64,000 bases of DNA from Verrucomicrobiales bacterium (GTDB taxonomy: Bacteria > Verrucomicrobiota > Verrucomicrobiia > Limisphaerales > J093), in the NCBI GenBank assembly GCA_024233215.1, contig JACKPW010000016.1, forward strand, positions 90,601 through 154,600. Direction: 5' to 3'. Each line of letters starts with the position of its first letter. Positions within the stretch are counted from its first letter, which is position 1. This document shows positions 1 to 8,486 of this stretch, one piece after another. The notes under the pieces were generated by a model that was not told the origin of the DNA, did no database searches, and saw nothing but the letters and a program-made list of their open reading frames with translations. A program made the position numbers and the translations under genes.

Positions 1-1
1 G

Positions 2-451
2 CGACTGAAATATGCCCCGAATGTGCGGGTCATCCGGCTGATGTGCTCCGGACGGATCGATCCGCAGTTCATCCTCGAGGCGCTGGCCAAGGGGGCCGAC
101 GGTGTGCTCATCGGCGGCTGTCATCCGAATGACTGCCACTACGTCGAGGGGAACTACAAGATGCTCCGCCGCTTTCAGTTGTTGAAGCGGATGCTCCAGG
201 ACATGGGCATCGAGGAACAGCGCGTGCGGTTGGAGTGGATTTCCGCCGCCGAGGGCGACAAGGTTCGCAAAGTGGTCAATGAAATGACCGAAGCGCTGCA
301 GGCCCTGGGGCCGCTGGGATTGCCCGGCAGATTCGAGGAATGGGATCGGGAGGTCGAACACCTGGCCGCCACCGTGCAGGAAAAGGAGGCCGCCGGATGC
401 GCCTGTGGCGCTCCCGCCGAACCCCGGGATACGGAGGTGGCTCATGTCTAA
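2..451 (+). CDS. mvhD: MvhD-like hydrogenase delta subunit, 5' partial
   Basis: Iron-sulfur subunit that passes electrons from an F420-non-reducing [NiFe] hydrogenase to a heterodisulfide-reductase-like partner. The frame is open to the window edge (first complete codon at base 2), so the N-terminus, which in the family carries a further Cys motif, is missing. The visible part has MCSGR (near residue 15) and GGCHPNDCHY (near residue 38), both typical of MvhD, with conserved Cys residues that bind a [2Fe-2S] cluster. The tail has an extra Cys pair (CACG) before the stop. The stop overlaps the start of the next gene by 8 bp, so the two are translationally coupled. The genes upstream of the window are probably hdrA-type; this is inference. 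Family assignment is confident. Confidence 0.9.
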   Translation, partial: RLKYAPNVRVIRLMCSGRIDPQFILEALAKGADGVLIGGCHPNDCHYVEGNYKMLRRFQLLKRMLQDMGIEEQRVRLEWISAAEGDKVRKVVNEMTEALQALGPLGLPGRFEEWDREVEHLAATVQEKEAAGCACGAPAEPRDTEVAHV

Positions 452-1430
452 ACCAAAGGTTGCATTCTACTGGTGCGCCTCCTGCGGAGGTTGCGAGGAA
501 ACCGTGGTCGATCTCGCCGAGGATATTCTCGGCGTGGTGGAGAAGGTGGACATCGTGTTGTGGCCGGTCGCGATGGACTTCAAGTACCAGGACATCGAGG
601 CGATGGCGGACAAGGAGATCTTCGCCACCCTGCTCAACGGCGCCATTCGCACCTCCGAGCAGGAGGAAATGGCGGCGCTGCTCCGGCGCAAGAGCCAGTT
701 CCTGATCGCCTACGGTGCCTGCGCCCAGATGGGAGGCATCCCGGCGCTCGCCAACCAGTTCTCCCGCGACCAGATTCTGGAGTTCAACTACGAGAAGTGC
801 CCCGCGCTCGACAACCCGCAGAAGACCCGGCCCACGCTGAGTCTCCAGGACGATGGGCGCAACCCGCACCTGCCGGAGTTTCGCAACGTGGTCCGCACGC
901 TCGACCAGGTGGTGGACGTGGACTACTACATCCCCGGCTGCCCGCCCACTCCGAACCTGACCAAGGCAGCCTTCGAGGCGTTGCTCAGTGGCAACCTGCC
1001 GCCCAAGGGGGCGGTGATTGCGCCGGACATAGCGCTTTGCGACGAGTGTTCCCGCAAGGCAACCAAGCCGACCAATGTGGCGTTCACCGAGTTCAAACGG
1101 CCCCATCAGGCCCTTGCGGATCCGGATCTGTGCTTCCTGGCGCAGGGCATGGTGTGCATGGGACCGGCAACCCGCAGCGGTTGTGGTGCCGCGTGCACCA
1201 GCGGCAACATGCCCTGCACCGGCTGCTTCGGTCCCACGTCCCGCGTGCGGGATCAGGGCGCCAAGATTCTCTCCTCCCTTTGCGCGAACATCGAGGCGCG
1301 TGATGAGGACGGCATCAACCAGACACTGGCCGGCATCCCCGATCCCGTCGGCACCTTCTACCGTTACGGGCTGGCGAAGAGCATTCTGCGTCGCCGTGTC
1401 GATCTGAACATGACCGCCAGCGGAAAATGA
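444..1430 (+). CDS. mvhG: [NiFe] hydrogenase small subunit (MvhG-like)
   Basis: Electron-transfer subunit of a cytoplasmic group 3c-like [NiFe] hydrogenase. The start is ATG 444, preceded by GGAGGTGG at 434-440; an upstream in-frame ATG at 405 lies inside mvhD and is not used. The 328-aa product begins with MSKPKVAFYW and then the proximal-cluster motif CASCGGCEE. Further Cys ligands follow in AYGACAQMGG, in PGCPPTP, in LCDEC and in a C-terminal cluster of Cys residues (GMVCMGP, SGCGAAC, MPCTGCFGP), as expected for three FeS clusters. There is no Tat signal, which agrees with a soluble enzyme. It overlaps mvhD and lies 11 bp upstream of mvhA. Whether it bifurcates electrons through Hdr depends on genes outside the window. 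Confidence 0.93.
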   Translation: MSKPKVAFYWCASCGGCEETVVDLAEDILGVVEKVDIVLWPVAMDFKYQDIEAMADKEIFATLLNGAIRTSEQEEMAALLRRKSQFLIAYGACAQMGGIPALANQFSRDQILEFNYEKCPALDNPQKTRPTLSLQDDGRNPHLPEFRNVVRTLDQVVDVDYYIPGCPPTPNLTKAAFEALLSGNLPPKGAVIAPDIALCDECSRKATKPTNVAFTEFKRPHQALADPDLCFLAQGMVCMGPATRSGCGAACTSGNMPCTGCFGPTSRVRDQGAKILSSLCANIEARDEDGINQTLAGIPDPVGTFYRYGLAKSILRRRVDLNMTASGK

Positions 1431-1441
1431 CAGGCTGAGAT

Positions 1442-2971
1442 ATGGACAAGGAAGTCAAGCAAGCCTTCAATCAGGGCAACCTCCGGGCCAACGCCGCCTA
1501 CCAGGCCGCCAAGCGGAACATTACCATCGACCCGATCACCCGCCTGGAGGGCCACGGGAAGGTGGACATCTACCTGGACGAGCAGGGGGATGTCGAGCGG
1601 GCCTACATGCAGGTGCCGGAGCTGCGCGGGTTCGAGGTCTTCAGCCTCGGCCGGCCGGCCGAGGACATGCCGCAGATCACCAGTCGCATCTGTGGCGTCT
1701 GCCCCACGGCCCATCACATGGCCGCCACCAAGTGTCTCGATGACCTCTACCAGATCCAGCCCACCCCGGCCGGCCGGAAGATCCGGGAGTTGGTCTACAA
1801 CACCTTTGTCCTTGAGGACCACGCCCTGCATTTCTTCGTGCTGGGCGGTCCGGACTTCGTGGTGGGTCCCGAGGCGCCCGCCGGCGAACGCAACATCCTT
1901 GGCGTGATCGGCAAGGTGGGCATCGAGGCCGGCAAGAAGGTGATCGGCACGCGCAAACGTCTGCGCGAGCTGATCGCCTACTTCGGCGGCAAGGTGGTGC
2001 ATCCCGTGCTCGGGCTGCCGGGCGGGGTGAGCAAGCGCCTCAAGCCCGAGGACCTCCCGAAGTTCCAGGAGTTGGCGAAGGACGGCGTCGAGTTTGCCGA
2101 GTGGACCCATCAGGTGTTCAAGGACATCGTCCTGGCGAATCCAGATTACGTGAACATGATCACGTCCGACACGTTCACCCACAAGACCTGCTACATGGGG
2201 ATGGTGGACGAGGAGAACAAGGTCAACTTTTACGACGGCAAACTGCGGGTGGTGGATTGCGACGGCAAGGAAGTCTGCAAGTTCGCGGCCCAACAGTACC
2301 GGGACTTCGTGGCAGAGCACGTGGAACCTTGGAGCTACATGAAGTTCACCTTCCTGAAGGACCGGGGATGGACCGATTTCAGCGAGGGACCGGACACCGG
2401 CATATACGGGGTCGGTCCGCTGGCGCGATTGAATGCCGCCGACGCGATGGCGACGCCCAAGGCCCAGGCGGCGTTCGAGGAGTTCTACCAGACCCTGGGC
2501 GGCCGTCCGGTGCATCACACCCTGGCCACTCACTGGGCGCGCGTGATCGAGATGATCTACGCGGCCGAGCGGATGGAGGAATTGGTCAACGATCCCGAGA
2601 TCCTGAATGAGAACATCCGGGAAGTGCCGACGAAGGTTCCCACCGAGGGCATGGGGGTGGTGGAGGCACCGCGTGGCACCCTGTTCCACCATTACCAGAC
2701 CGATGAGCGTGGGGTGATTTCCATGGCCAACATGATCGTGGCGACGGGCAACAATGCCGCCCGCATCGCCATGAGCGTGGAACGCGCCGCCAAGGGGTTG
2801 ATCAAGGGCGGCAACGTGACCGATGGTTTGCTGAACAAGGTGGAGATGGCGTTCCGCGCCTACGATCCCTGCCTCGGGTGCGCCACCCACTCGTTGCCGG
2901 GGCACCTGCCGCTGACGGTCAATATCTACGACCATCGGCGCGGCCTGATGCAACAGTTGGTCCAGTCGTGA
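1442..2971 (+). CDS. mvhA: [NiFe] hydrogenase large subunit (MvhA-like)
   Basis: Catalytic subunit carrying the NiFe site for H2 oxidation or evolution. The N-terminal ITIDPITRLEGHG segment (near residue 28) and the L1 motif RICGVCPTAHH (near residue 80) are present. The L2 motif DPCLGCATHS near residue 480 supplies the other two Ni-binding Cys. The protein has 509 aa, within or slightly above the usual range for MvhA. After L2 it continues with a short tail ending HRRGLMQQLVQS; in this family C-terminal cleavage can occur after the His of the CxxCxxH motif, and the adjacent protease gene fits that. All four Ni ligands are intact, so the enzyme should be functional. Confidence 0.95.
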   Translation: MDKEVKQAFNQGNLRANAAYQAAKRNITIDPITRLEGHGKVDIYLDEQGDVERAYMQVPELRGFEVFSLGRPAEDMPQITSRICGVCPTAHHMAATKCLDDLYQIQPTPAGRKIRELVYNTFVLEDHALHFFVLGGPDFVVGPEAPAGERNILGVIGKVGIEAGKKVIGTRKRLRELIAYFGGKVVHPVLGLPGGVSKRLKPEDLPKFQELAKDGVEFAEWTHQVFKDIVLANPDYVNMITSDTFTHKTCYMGMVDEENKVNFYDGKLRVVDCDGKEVCKFAAQQYRDFVAEHVEPWSYMKFTFLKDRGWTDFSEGPDTGIYGVGPLARLNAADAMATPKAQAAFEEFYQTLGGRPVHHTLATHWARVIEMIYAAERMEELVNDPEILNENIREVPTKVPTEGMGVVEAPRGTLFHHYQTDERGVISMANMIVATGNNAARIAMSVERAAKGLIKGGNVTDGLLNKVEMAFRAYDPCLGCATHSLPGHLPLTVNIYDHRRGLMQQLVQS

Positions 2972-2990
2972 GCGGGGGTGTCTGCCGGCC

Positions 2991-3566
2991 GTGCAGAAGG
3001 ACTCAGCCAACGTGACGCGTGAGGCGGCCACGGAGGATTCCCGGGCAGGGAGCCCGTGGCCGTCTGCGGTGACGGCATCGGAGGACGGCCCGGGACGAAC
3101 ATTGGTGCTCGGCCTCGGGAACGACATTCTGCGGGACGACGCCGTGGGCCTGCATGTCGCGGGAGCGGTGCGGAGCCGGTTGGGGGTAAATGCCCCGGTG
3201 GATGTCATCGAGGTCTGCGAGATGGGCCTGGCGCTGCTGGACCTCATCGTGGGCTACGAGCGGTTGCTGATTGTGGACTCGGTGCAGACGGGTCAGGCGC
3301 CCCCCGGCACGATCCACATCTTCGATGGCAACCAAGTGAAGACCCGGCGGAACGGAGCACCGCACTTCCTGGGTGTGGGAGAGACGCTGGCGTTGGGGCG
3401 GCATCTGGGGTTGGAGATGCCGGAGCGAGTGGTCGTCGTGGCGGTGGAGGTTGAAGACCCGTTCACCCTGGGCACGGAACTCACGCCTGCGGTGGTCCAG
3501 GCGGTCGAGCCGACCGTGGCGACGGTGCTGGCGCAACTGGGGATGTCCCAGGCGCCCGCCGGCTGA
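2991..3566 (+). CDS. Hydrogenase maturation protease (HycI/HoxW family)
   Basis: Endopeptidase of the HycI/HyaD family, which removes the C-terminal peptide of the large subunit after nickel insertion. The core begins near residue 35 with LVLGLGNDILRDDAVGLH; the Asp/Glu-type metal-sensing residues of the family lie in GNDILRDDAVG and later in the LLIVDSVQ strand. The first start is GTG 2991; another GTG lies at 3012, and both give a non-conserved N-terminal extension of about 30 aa before the fold. It lies 19 bp after mvhA, which marks it as the dedicated protease of this hydrogenase. It is the last gene of the operon; a 305-bp gap follows. Confidence 0.88.
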   Translation: MQKDSANVTREAATEDSRAGSPWPSAVTASEDGPGRTLVLGLGNDILRDDAVGLHVAGAVRSRLGVNAPVDVIEVCEMGLALLDLIVGYERLLIVDSVQTGQAPPGTIHIFDGNQVKTRRNGAPHFLGVGETLALGRHLGLEMPERVVVVAVEVEDPFTLGTELTPAVVQAVEPTVATVLAQLGMSQAPAG

Positions 3567-3871
3567 TGGGCGAGCAGGCGCCCGGTCATGGGGCTTGCCG
3601 AACGGGGAAGGGGCTTGGTAGTGTGTTCCCGTGGCAGTCATGCGGGGCGTTCTGCGGCGGGATGGTGGCGGGACGACGCAGTGGGCAACGTCGGCAGGCT
3701 GATTGCCACGGGATGGGAACGGGGCATGCGTGTCCGACGGACGTGGATTTGCCGGCCTGTTGGCATCATCAATGCTCTATTCTGGTCTGAAATTCGTTGA
3801 CACAACGGGGGTGTTTACCCCAGAAAGTGTGGCGAAGCGTAAACCCTTAACGACAAATACTGACGAACCGT
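3567..3871. other. Intergenic gap between hydrogenase operon and pseudopilin gene
   Basis: No convincing ORF. A TTGACA hexamer lies at 3797-3802, 70 bp before the pseudopilin ATG, but no good -10 follows at 16-18 bp. No clear terminator for the hydrogenase operon is visible. It probably holds the promoter of the next gene. Confidence 0.5.
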
Positions 3872-4615
3872 ATGAGCCAAAAAACTCGTAGGAACGCAAA
3901 GAAGGCGTTCACTTTGATCGAACTGCTGGTGGTGATCGCGATCATCGCGATTCTGGCCGGCATGCTTCTCCCGGCGCTCGCCAAGGCCAAGGCCAAGGCT
4001 CAGCGCATCAACTGCATCAACAACCTCAAGCAGGTTGGCATCGCTTTCCGCCTGTTCGCGACCGATCACCAGGATCGGTTCCCGTTCATTGTCAGCCAGA
4101 ACGAAGGCGGCGCCTCTGAGATGCTCTCCTCCGGGACCACGGCCCCGGTGGGCGCCCAAAACCAGTTCTGGGCCTTCGCCGTCCTGTCCAACGAGCTCGC
4201 ATCTCCCAAGATGTGCGTCTGCCCCTCCGACAGCATGCGCGAAGCCGGGACCAACTTCTGGCACGTGGTCAACACCCTCGGGAACAACAGCGTCAGCTAC
4301 GCCGTCAACCTGAACGGTGACGAGACCAGCCCGCAGTCCATGCTGGCGGCCGACCGCAACTGGACGAACAGCCCGATGGTGTTCACCGATGCCGTGTTCT
4401 CCCGCGAACTGAAAATGAAGGTCACTCCGGCGATCTTCAACAACCAGTTCCGTTACCTCGGCTTCTCCCAGAGCATGCACCAGAATGCCGGTAACGGCGT
4501 GATGTGCGACGGCAGCGCCCAGCAGCTGACCGGGGAGCGCATGAAGCAGAACATTCTGAACTCCCAGATGGATCACAACATGCTGTTCCCGTACGTCTCG
4601 GGCAAGAACGACTAA
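3872..4615 (+). CDS. Type II pseudopilin with H-X9-DG motif
   Basis: Prepilin-like secreted protein of 247 aa of the type that is very abundant in Verrucomicrobiota and Planctomycetota. After a short basic leader (MSQKTRRNAKKA) comes the class III signal FTLIELLVVIAIIAILAG, with cleavage predicted between Ala12 and Phe13; Ala rather than the usual Gly stands at -1. The hydrophobic helix is followed by a globular domain. Near the C-terminus, HQNAGNGVMCDG fits the H-X9-DG motif of this protein class. It would be inserted in the inner membrane and processed by a PilD-type peptidase. Which secretion or pilus apparatus it serves cannot be told. It stands alone, followed by a strong terminator. Confidence 0.9.
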   Translation: MSQKTRRNAKKAFTLIELLVVIAIIAILAGMLLPALAKAKAKAQRINCINNLKQVGIAFRLFATDHQDRFPFIVSQNEGGASEMLSSGTTAPVGAQNQFWAFAVLSNELASPKMCVCPSDSMREAGTNFWHVVNTLGNNSVSYAVNLNGDETSPQSMLAADRNWTNSPMVFTDAVFSRELKMKVTPAIFNNQFRYLGFSQSMHQNAGNGVMCDGSAQQLTGERMKQNILNSQMDHNMLFPYVSGKND

Positions 4616-4638
4616 ACGTCCTGTCCGAATTCACAGTC

Positions 4639-4670
4639 AGAGGCGCCCCCACGGGCGCCTCTTCTGTTTT
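4639..4670 (+). terminator. Rho-independent terminator of the pseudopilin gene
   Basis: A perfect 10-bp stem AGAGGCGCCC (4639-4648) and GGGCGCCTCT (4653-4662) with a 4-base loop CCAC, followed by TCTGTTTT. It lies 24 bp after the stop codon. Confidence 0.9.
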
Positions 4671-5114
4671 GCAGGCCCTTCTCGTGCCGCCGGAAGGTCC
4701 CGGTAGCCGCGACCATCAGTCCGCGCTCGAATCTTGGAACCAAGAGAGACCGCCGGCGGTCCAGCAGGCCAACCGTACGGATCGGTTCGCGAAGCCCTCA
4801 CGCGATCGTGGCGGGACCACGCATGCCCCGTCCGTTGTCCGGAACTCTGACCAGCGCCGTATCTCCTTCAACCGCAACGTGGTCGCACTGCAAAGCCCAG
4901 GGTGCCCCTGGCGGGTAACCGTGGGCTTTGGGTCGGAATCCCGTGGGGACTCCCGCCGCCACGGGGATCAGCAAGGGGTTCCCCCACGAGGAAGAACGGG
5001 AACCACGCGACGTGTTCCATGGACGTGGTTTGGCAGAGAGTTCCCGAACTCCCGCGGTCCTTCGCCCGACCGAGGCCTTCCCCCATGCGGTCGCGCGGCG
5101 GGGGGGGGCGGCAG
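4671..5114. repeat. Non-coding structured stretch, possible dispersed intergenic repeat
   Basis: About 440 bp with no gene of its own. It contains a 9-bp perfect inverted repeat, CAAAGCCCA at 4891-4899 and TGGGCTTTG at 4922-4930, enclosing a GC-rich loop. The conceptual peptide across this part contains VGFGSESRGDS, which resembles spurious peptides I recall being predicted many times from non-coding repeats in Verrucomicrobia genomes. That resemblance is memory-based and untested. It sits between a plus-strand terminator and a minus-strand terminator, so it is not obviously part of either neighbouring transcript. Confidence 0.35.
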
Positions 5115-5148
5115 CAAAAAGCCCCTCCCGGGAGACCGGAAGGGGCGC
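5115..5148 (-). terminator. Rho-independent terminator of the beta-barrel gene
   Basis: Read on the minus strand: GCCCCT, then an inner CCGG/CCGG, then AGGGGC, followed by TTTTT. It begins about 24 bp after the stop codon of the gene at 5172-6353. Confidence 0.85.
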
Positions 5149-5171
5149 TTGCGCGGAGACGAACGGCGATC

Positions 5172-6353
5172 CTAGAAGTTGTAGATCACGTTCAGCGCGA
5201 GCTGGAAGGCGTTCTCCTGGGCGTTTCCGTTGACGCCGAACGCGTTCGAGTTGGACTCGAGGTCCTTGTCCCAACGGAACTCAACCCGGCTGATCACGTT
5301 GGCCCAGAGCGAGTAGTCGACCGTGAAGGTCACCCCCAGGTACTGGTCGTCGAAGCCGTTTGCCGTCGGACCGTAGGTGCCGTCGGTGCCATTGGCCCAC
5401 TCGACACGGCCCGCCACCTTGAGCTTCTCGGTGGCCTGGTAGACCAAGTAACCGCCCACGGCATTCGCGTGGGTGGTGTCCTCGCCCATCTTGTGGTCGT
5501 AGGCGATCCCCAGACTCAGGCCGGTGACCGGGAGCGGCATGCTGCCGCCCACGTAGAAGTTGTACATGTTCTGCTGCGGGAACGCCGGAGCCGCCGGCAT
5601 GGGCGTGTAGACCACGCCTCCGGCCAGCATGGCGCCGGCGAGGAACCCGGCGCTCTCAGGGGCCGTCAGCGACACGCTGCCAAGATAGGCAAAGTCGCCC
5701 GAATCAGCGGCCATCGAGTTGATGCTGTTGGAGGTGACGCCCTCGTCGGCCACTCCCGCGCTGACCGAGATGACCTCGCTCACGTCGTAGCTCAGCAGCA
5801 CGCCGGTATGGGTGATCGGCTCCAGGAAGAACCCGTAGGAACGGCTGTAGTTCGGGTTGCTGCCGGCGTCGAACACCTCGTAACCGATGACCGTATCCCA
5901 GACACCCATCTTGATGTCCAGGCCGTTGCCCACCGGCGCCCTCAGGGCGACATAGGCGTTCCGGATGGCGAAGTCCGACGGAGCCGCCCCGGAGATCGAG
6001 GTGGTGCCGATCGAGTTCGCGTCGGGGCCGAACAGGAGGCTCACGTTGTAGCCCGCAGCCCAGCTGCTTTCGTCGAGGCCCTTCTCGATGGTCAACCGGA
6101 CGACGTCCAGGTTGACGCGGTTCATCTTGTCGGAGCTGTCGTAGGACCGCCCCGGCAGGTCATAACTCCCCCGGCCGCCGAACTTGAGGATGGCGGAGGT
6201 GTTAACGTAGCCACTGATGGTGGTGGGCTGCAGGGCAGTCATCACCGGGCTACCAGCCTCCTCCGCCAAGGCGACGGAGGCGGCACTCACGACCCCGGCT
6301 GCCACCAGGGCGGTGGTCCAAGGGTTGATGGTGGTTTTGTTGGTTCTCTTCAT
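5172..6353 (-). CDS. Outer-membrane beta-barrel protein
   Basis: Predicted outer-membrane barrel of 393 aa, of the putative OmpL-like/BBP2 type common in this phylum. A signal peptide occupies roughly residues 1-30 (MKRTNKTTINPW, hydrophobic stretch, cleavage near VALAEE). The remainder alternates polar and aromatic residues as in beta strands and ends in VIYNF, a C-terminal Phe expected for BAM-dependent insertion. Motifs such as GVWDTVIGYEVFDAG and SRSYGFFLEPITHTG are typical of this barrel family. It is monocistronic with its own terminator and a long untranslated upstream region. The substrate is unknown. Confidence 0.85.
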   Translation of the reverse strand: MKRTNKTTINPWTTALVAAGVVSAASVALAEEAGSPVMTALQPTTISGYVNTSAILKFGGRGSYDLPGRSYDSSDKMNRVNLDVVRLTIEKGLDESSWAAGYNVSLLFGPDANSIGTTSISGAAPSDFAIRNAYVALRAPVGNGLDIKMGVWDTVIGYEVFDAGSNPNYSRSYGFFLEPITHTGVLLSYDVSEVISVSAGVADEGVTSNSINSMAADSGDFAYLGSVSLTAPESAGFLAGAMLAGGVVYTPMPAAPAFPQQNMYNFYVGGSMPLPVTGLSLGIAYDHKMGEDTTHANAVGGYLVYQATEKLKVAGRVEWANGTDGTYGPTANGFDDQYLGVTFTVDYSLWANVISRVEFRWDKDLESNSNAFGVNGNAQENAFQLALNVIYNF

Positions 6354-6885
6354 GTCTTGTGTTTATGGGTTAGGATTTGGCTCGGCCACGCGGCCTGCGA
6401 GGCAGAGACGGTTCCAGTCTGTGCGGTAATTTCGCTCGATGGTTCAAGAGACGCGGCCAGGGAGGCCGCGCGACGGCTCGGCTAAGCAACTGGTATGCCA
6501 ACCCCCCTTTCAAGGATGTCGAGGCGGACCTCAGTGTTGCTTTCCATGCTGGACTGGTCGATGTGGGCCATCCGGCAGCCGTCTTTTTATCAGGCAGGGC
6601 AGAACGAGTCACCCCGGCCCAGCCCCGTTTCCCACCCCGTGGAAGCAGGCCTCACCGGTTTGTTTCCTAGATGTAACCCGAAACCGCGCATCTGTGGCGG
6701 ACTTTAGCGGGATCAGACCGTTTGACAAGAAGATTCTTTCATCCTCGGTCCAAATCTTGTGGTCCCGAATTGCTCACGAGGGTATTCACCACCGCACCTT
6801 GTGGGAGAGACGGAAGAGCTTGTGACGGGAGGGGCGCCCACGCGTGCCTCGCCAAGCCAACGGGGTCCCGTCGAAGTTAGTGACA
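6354..6885. other. Intergenic region upstream of the beta-barrel gene
   Basis: About 530 bp with no supported gene. It should hold the promoter and leader of the minus-strand barrel gene and the 3' end of rmuC. A 7-bp hairpin CGCGGCC/GGCCGCG lies at 6453-6471. A palindrome TTAGTGACACTAA overlaps the rmuC stop region (about 6877-6889). I see no clear -35/-10 pair. Confidence 0.5.
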
Positions 6886-8313
6886 CTAATTGCCTGGGGT
6901 CTCCTCTGGAGTGGGTTCACCGTCCGCCTTCGGGTCCGACAGCAGGTCCGGTTCCGGTTCACCGGTCAACCGAATGACCCGATTGGCGTAGCGACTCAGA
7001 TGGCCGGTGGCAGTCTGGTAGGCCTCTTGGGCCCGGTCCAGTCCCCGGCCCACATCGTCGAATCGCTTCTGAAAGCGGCTGAAGCTCACGTGCGCCCGGC
7101 GGATTTCGACGAGGGTGGATTCGACGTTCCGTGCGAACTCGTACTGGCTGATGCTCATGCTGATACTGCGCAACGTGATCGCCAGGGTGTTCGGCGACAC
7201 CGGGAACACCTTGAGCTTGTGCAACGCCTCGCAGAGTTCCGGATTTCGGATGACCTCGAAGTAGAGCGTCTCACTCGGGAGAAACATGAGTGCCAGGTCT
7301 GTTGTCCCATGCTCCACGTGGATGTACTTCTCGCTGATGGACCGGGCCTGCTGGCGGATGGCACTTGAGAGCTGTTTGCGGGCCTCTGCAAGCTGCGTGG
7401 GGTCGGTGGACTCAAACAACGGAAGAACCTGCTCACGATTAAACTTGCTGTCGATCGGGAGCAGGTATTTCGGAAAGCGGACGACGGCGTCCACTGCCTC
7501 CCGGGAACCGGGCACGATGAGAAACTGTTCCTCATAGGCCGAGGCCGGCAGAAAATCGGCCAGCAGGCGGCCCAGTTCGGCCTCGCCGAAACGTCCCCGC
7601 AGATGCGGCAGCTTGAGCAGGGTGTTCAGCTCGTTGATCGACTGTCCCACCACGCCGACGTTGCGCAGTTGCTCCTCGGCGGCCCGGAGATGTTCCTGCA
7701 CCTTCTGGAAATGGGCGAATCCCTCCTGGATGTTCTTCTCGAGCTTCGTCTGGACCTGGTCGCCCAAGGTCTGAAGCCGGCTCTCGACGTTGGTCTGGAT
7801 CTTCTCCAGGTGCCCGGCGGTGCGCTGTTCCAGTGCCTCCACGCGTTGCTGCAGGGCGTGGGTGGATTCCGCCAGGTTCTTTGCCAGTTCCGATCGGGCC
7901 TGGCGCGCCGATTCCGCCTGGCCTTGCGCCACCTGCTCGAGCCGGTTCTCGGTGGCGGTGCGGAGGGAGTCGAAGCGGTTTTCCAGCCCCAGTACCGCGT
8001 CACTGAGGCGCCGCGATTGCTCGAAGCGTCCGTCGGCGAGTTGCCGTTCCACGGCTTCCCGCAGCGCCTGGGAACTGCCCTGAAGCCGCTCGGTGAAGTC
8101 GGTCTGGAGCTCGCCCTTCAACTGTTCCAAGCGGCTGAGCATGTAGGTCTGCCCCCGGCCGAGCCGTTCTTCCAGTTCGTTTTGGCCCTGGCCGAGGGTC
8201 TTCTGAAGTGATTCCCACGTCCGCTCGCCGGTGCGCCGCCATAGGAGCCCCGCCAGCCCGGCAAAGCCGGCGATCGTCACTCCCACCAAGATCAGCAACT
8301 GCGTCGTGCTCAT
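6886..8313 (-). CDS. rmuC: DNA recombination protein RmuC
   Basis: RmuC-family protein of 475 aa, thought to limit DNA inversions at repeats and belonging to the PD-(D/E)XK nuclease-like group. The start is set at ATG 8313 (MSTTQLLILVGVTIAG), because the further upstream frame has no signal or conservation. An N-terminal membrane anchor (residues about 5-25) is followed by a long coiled coil (about 30-240) rich in Gln, Glu and Arg. The conserved nuclease-like domain follows, with LPHLRGRFGEAELGRLL, DAVVRFP, LPIDSKFN and MFLPSETLYFEV. It ends in an acidic, proline-rich tail. It is divergent from the sugar symporter gene with a 173-bp spacer. Confidence 0.92.
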   Translation of the reverse strand: MSTTQLLILVGVTIAGFAGLAGLLWRRTGERTWESLQKTLGQGQNELEERLGRGQTYMLSRLEQLKGELQTDFTERLQGSSQALREAVERQLADGRFEQSRRLSDAVLGLENRFDSLRTATENRLEQVAQGQAESARQARSELAKNLAESTHALQQRVEALEQRTAGHLEKIQTNVESRLQTLGDQVQTKLEKNIQEGFAHFQKVQEHLRAAEEQLRNVGVVGQSINELNTLLKLPHLRGRFGEAELGRLLADFLPASAYEEQFLIVPGSREAVDAVVRFPKYLLPIDSKFNREQVLPLFESTDPTQLAEARKQLSSAIRQQARSISEKYIHVEHGTTDLALMFLPSETLYFEVIRNPELCEALHKLKVFPVSPNTLAITLRSISMSISQYEFARNVESTLVEIRRAHVSFSRFQKRFDDVGRGLDRAQEAYQTATGHLSRYANRVIRLTGEPEPDLLSDPKADGEPTPEETPGN

Positions 8314-8486
8314 CCGGCGGTCATCTTGCCTCCGGGCCCGCTCGGAGGGAAACGAAAAGCCGGGGTGGATTATGCAGTCGCCCGGGGGGCCACGGGAGGC
8401 TTGCTTTTCGCCGCCTGATTCCCAAGCTGTCGGCACTCCCGCGCTGGTTGTGCCTGGCCCGGGGTCAGATAACCGACTGAGCATTC

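Noticed and set aside
1364..3247. Minus-strand open frame of about 627 codons opposite the hydrogenase genes
   Set aside because: It is a shadow of mvhA codons, with a His-rich composition and no family.
3797..3825. Sigma-70 promoter for the pseudopilin gene
   Set aside because: TTGACA is perfect but no TATAAT-like hexamer lies 16-18 bp downstream.
4902..6485. Plus-strand open frame of about 527 codons opposite the beta-barrel gene
   Set aside because: It has no domains; the opposite strand has a signal peptide, barrel pattern and terminator.
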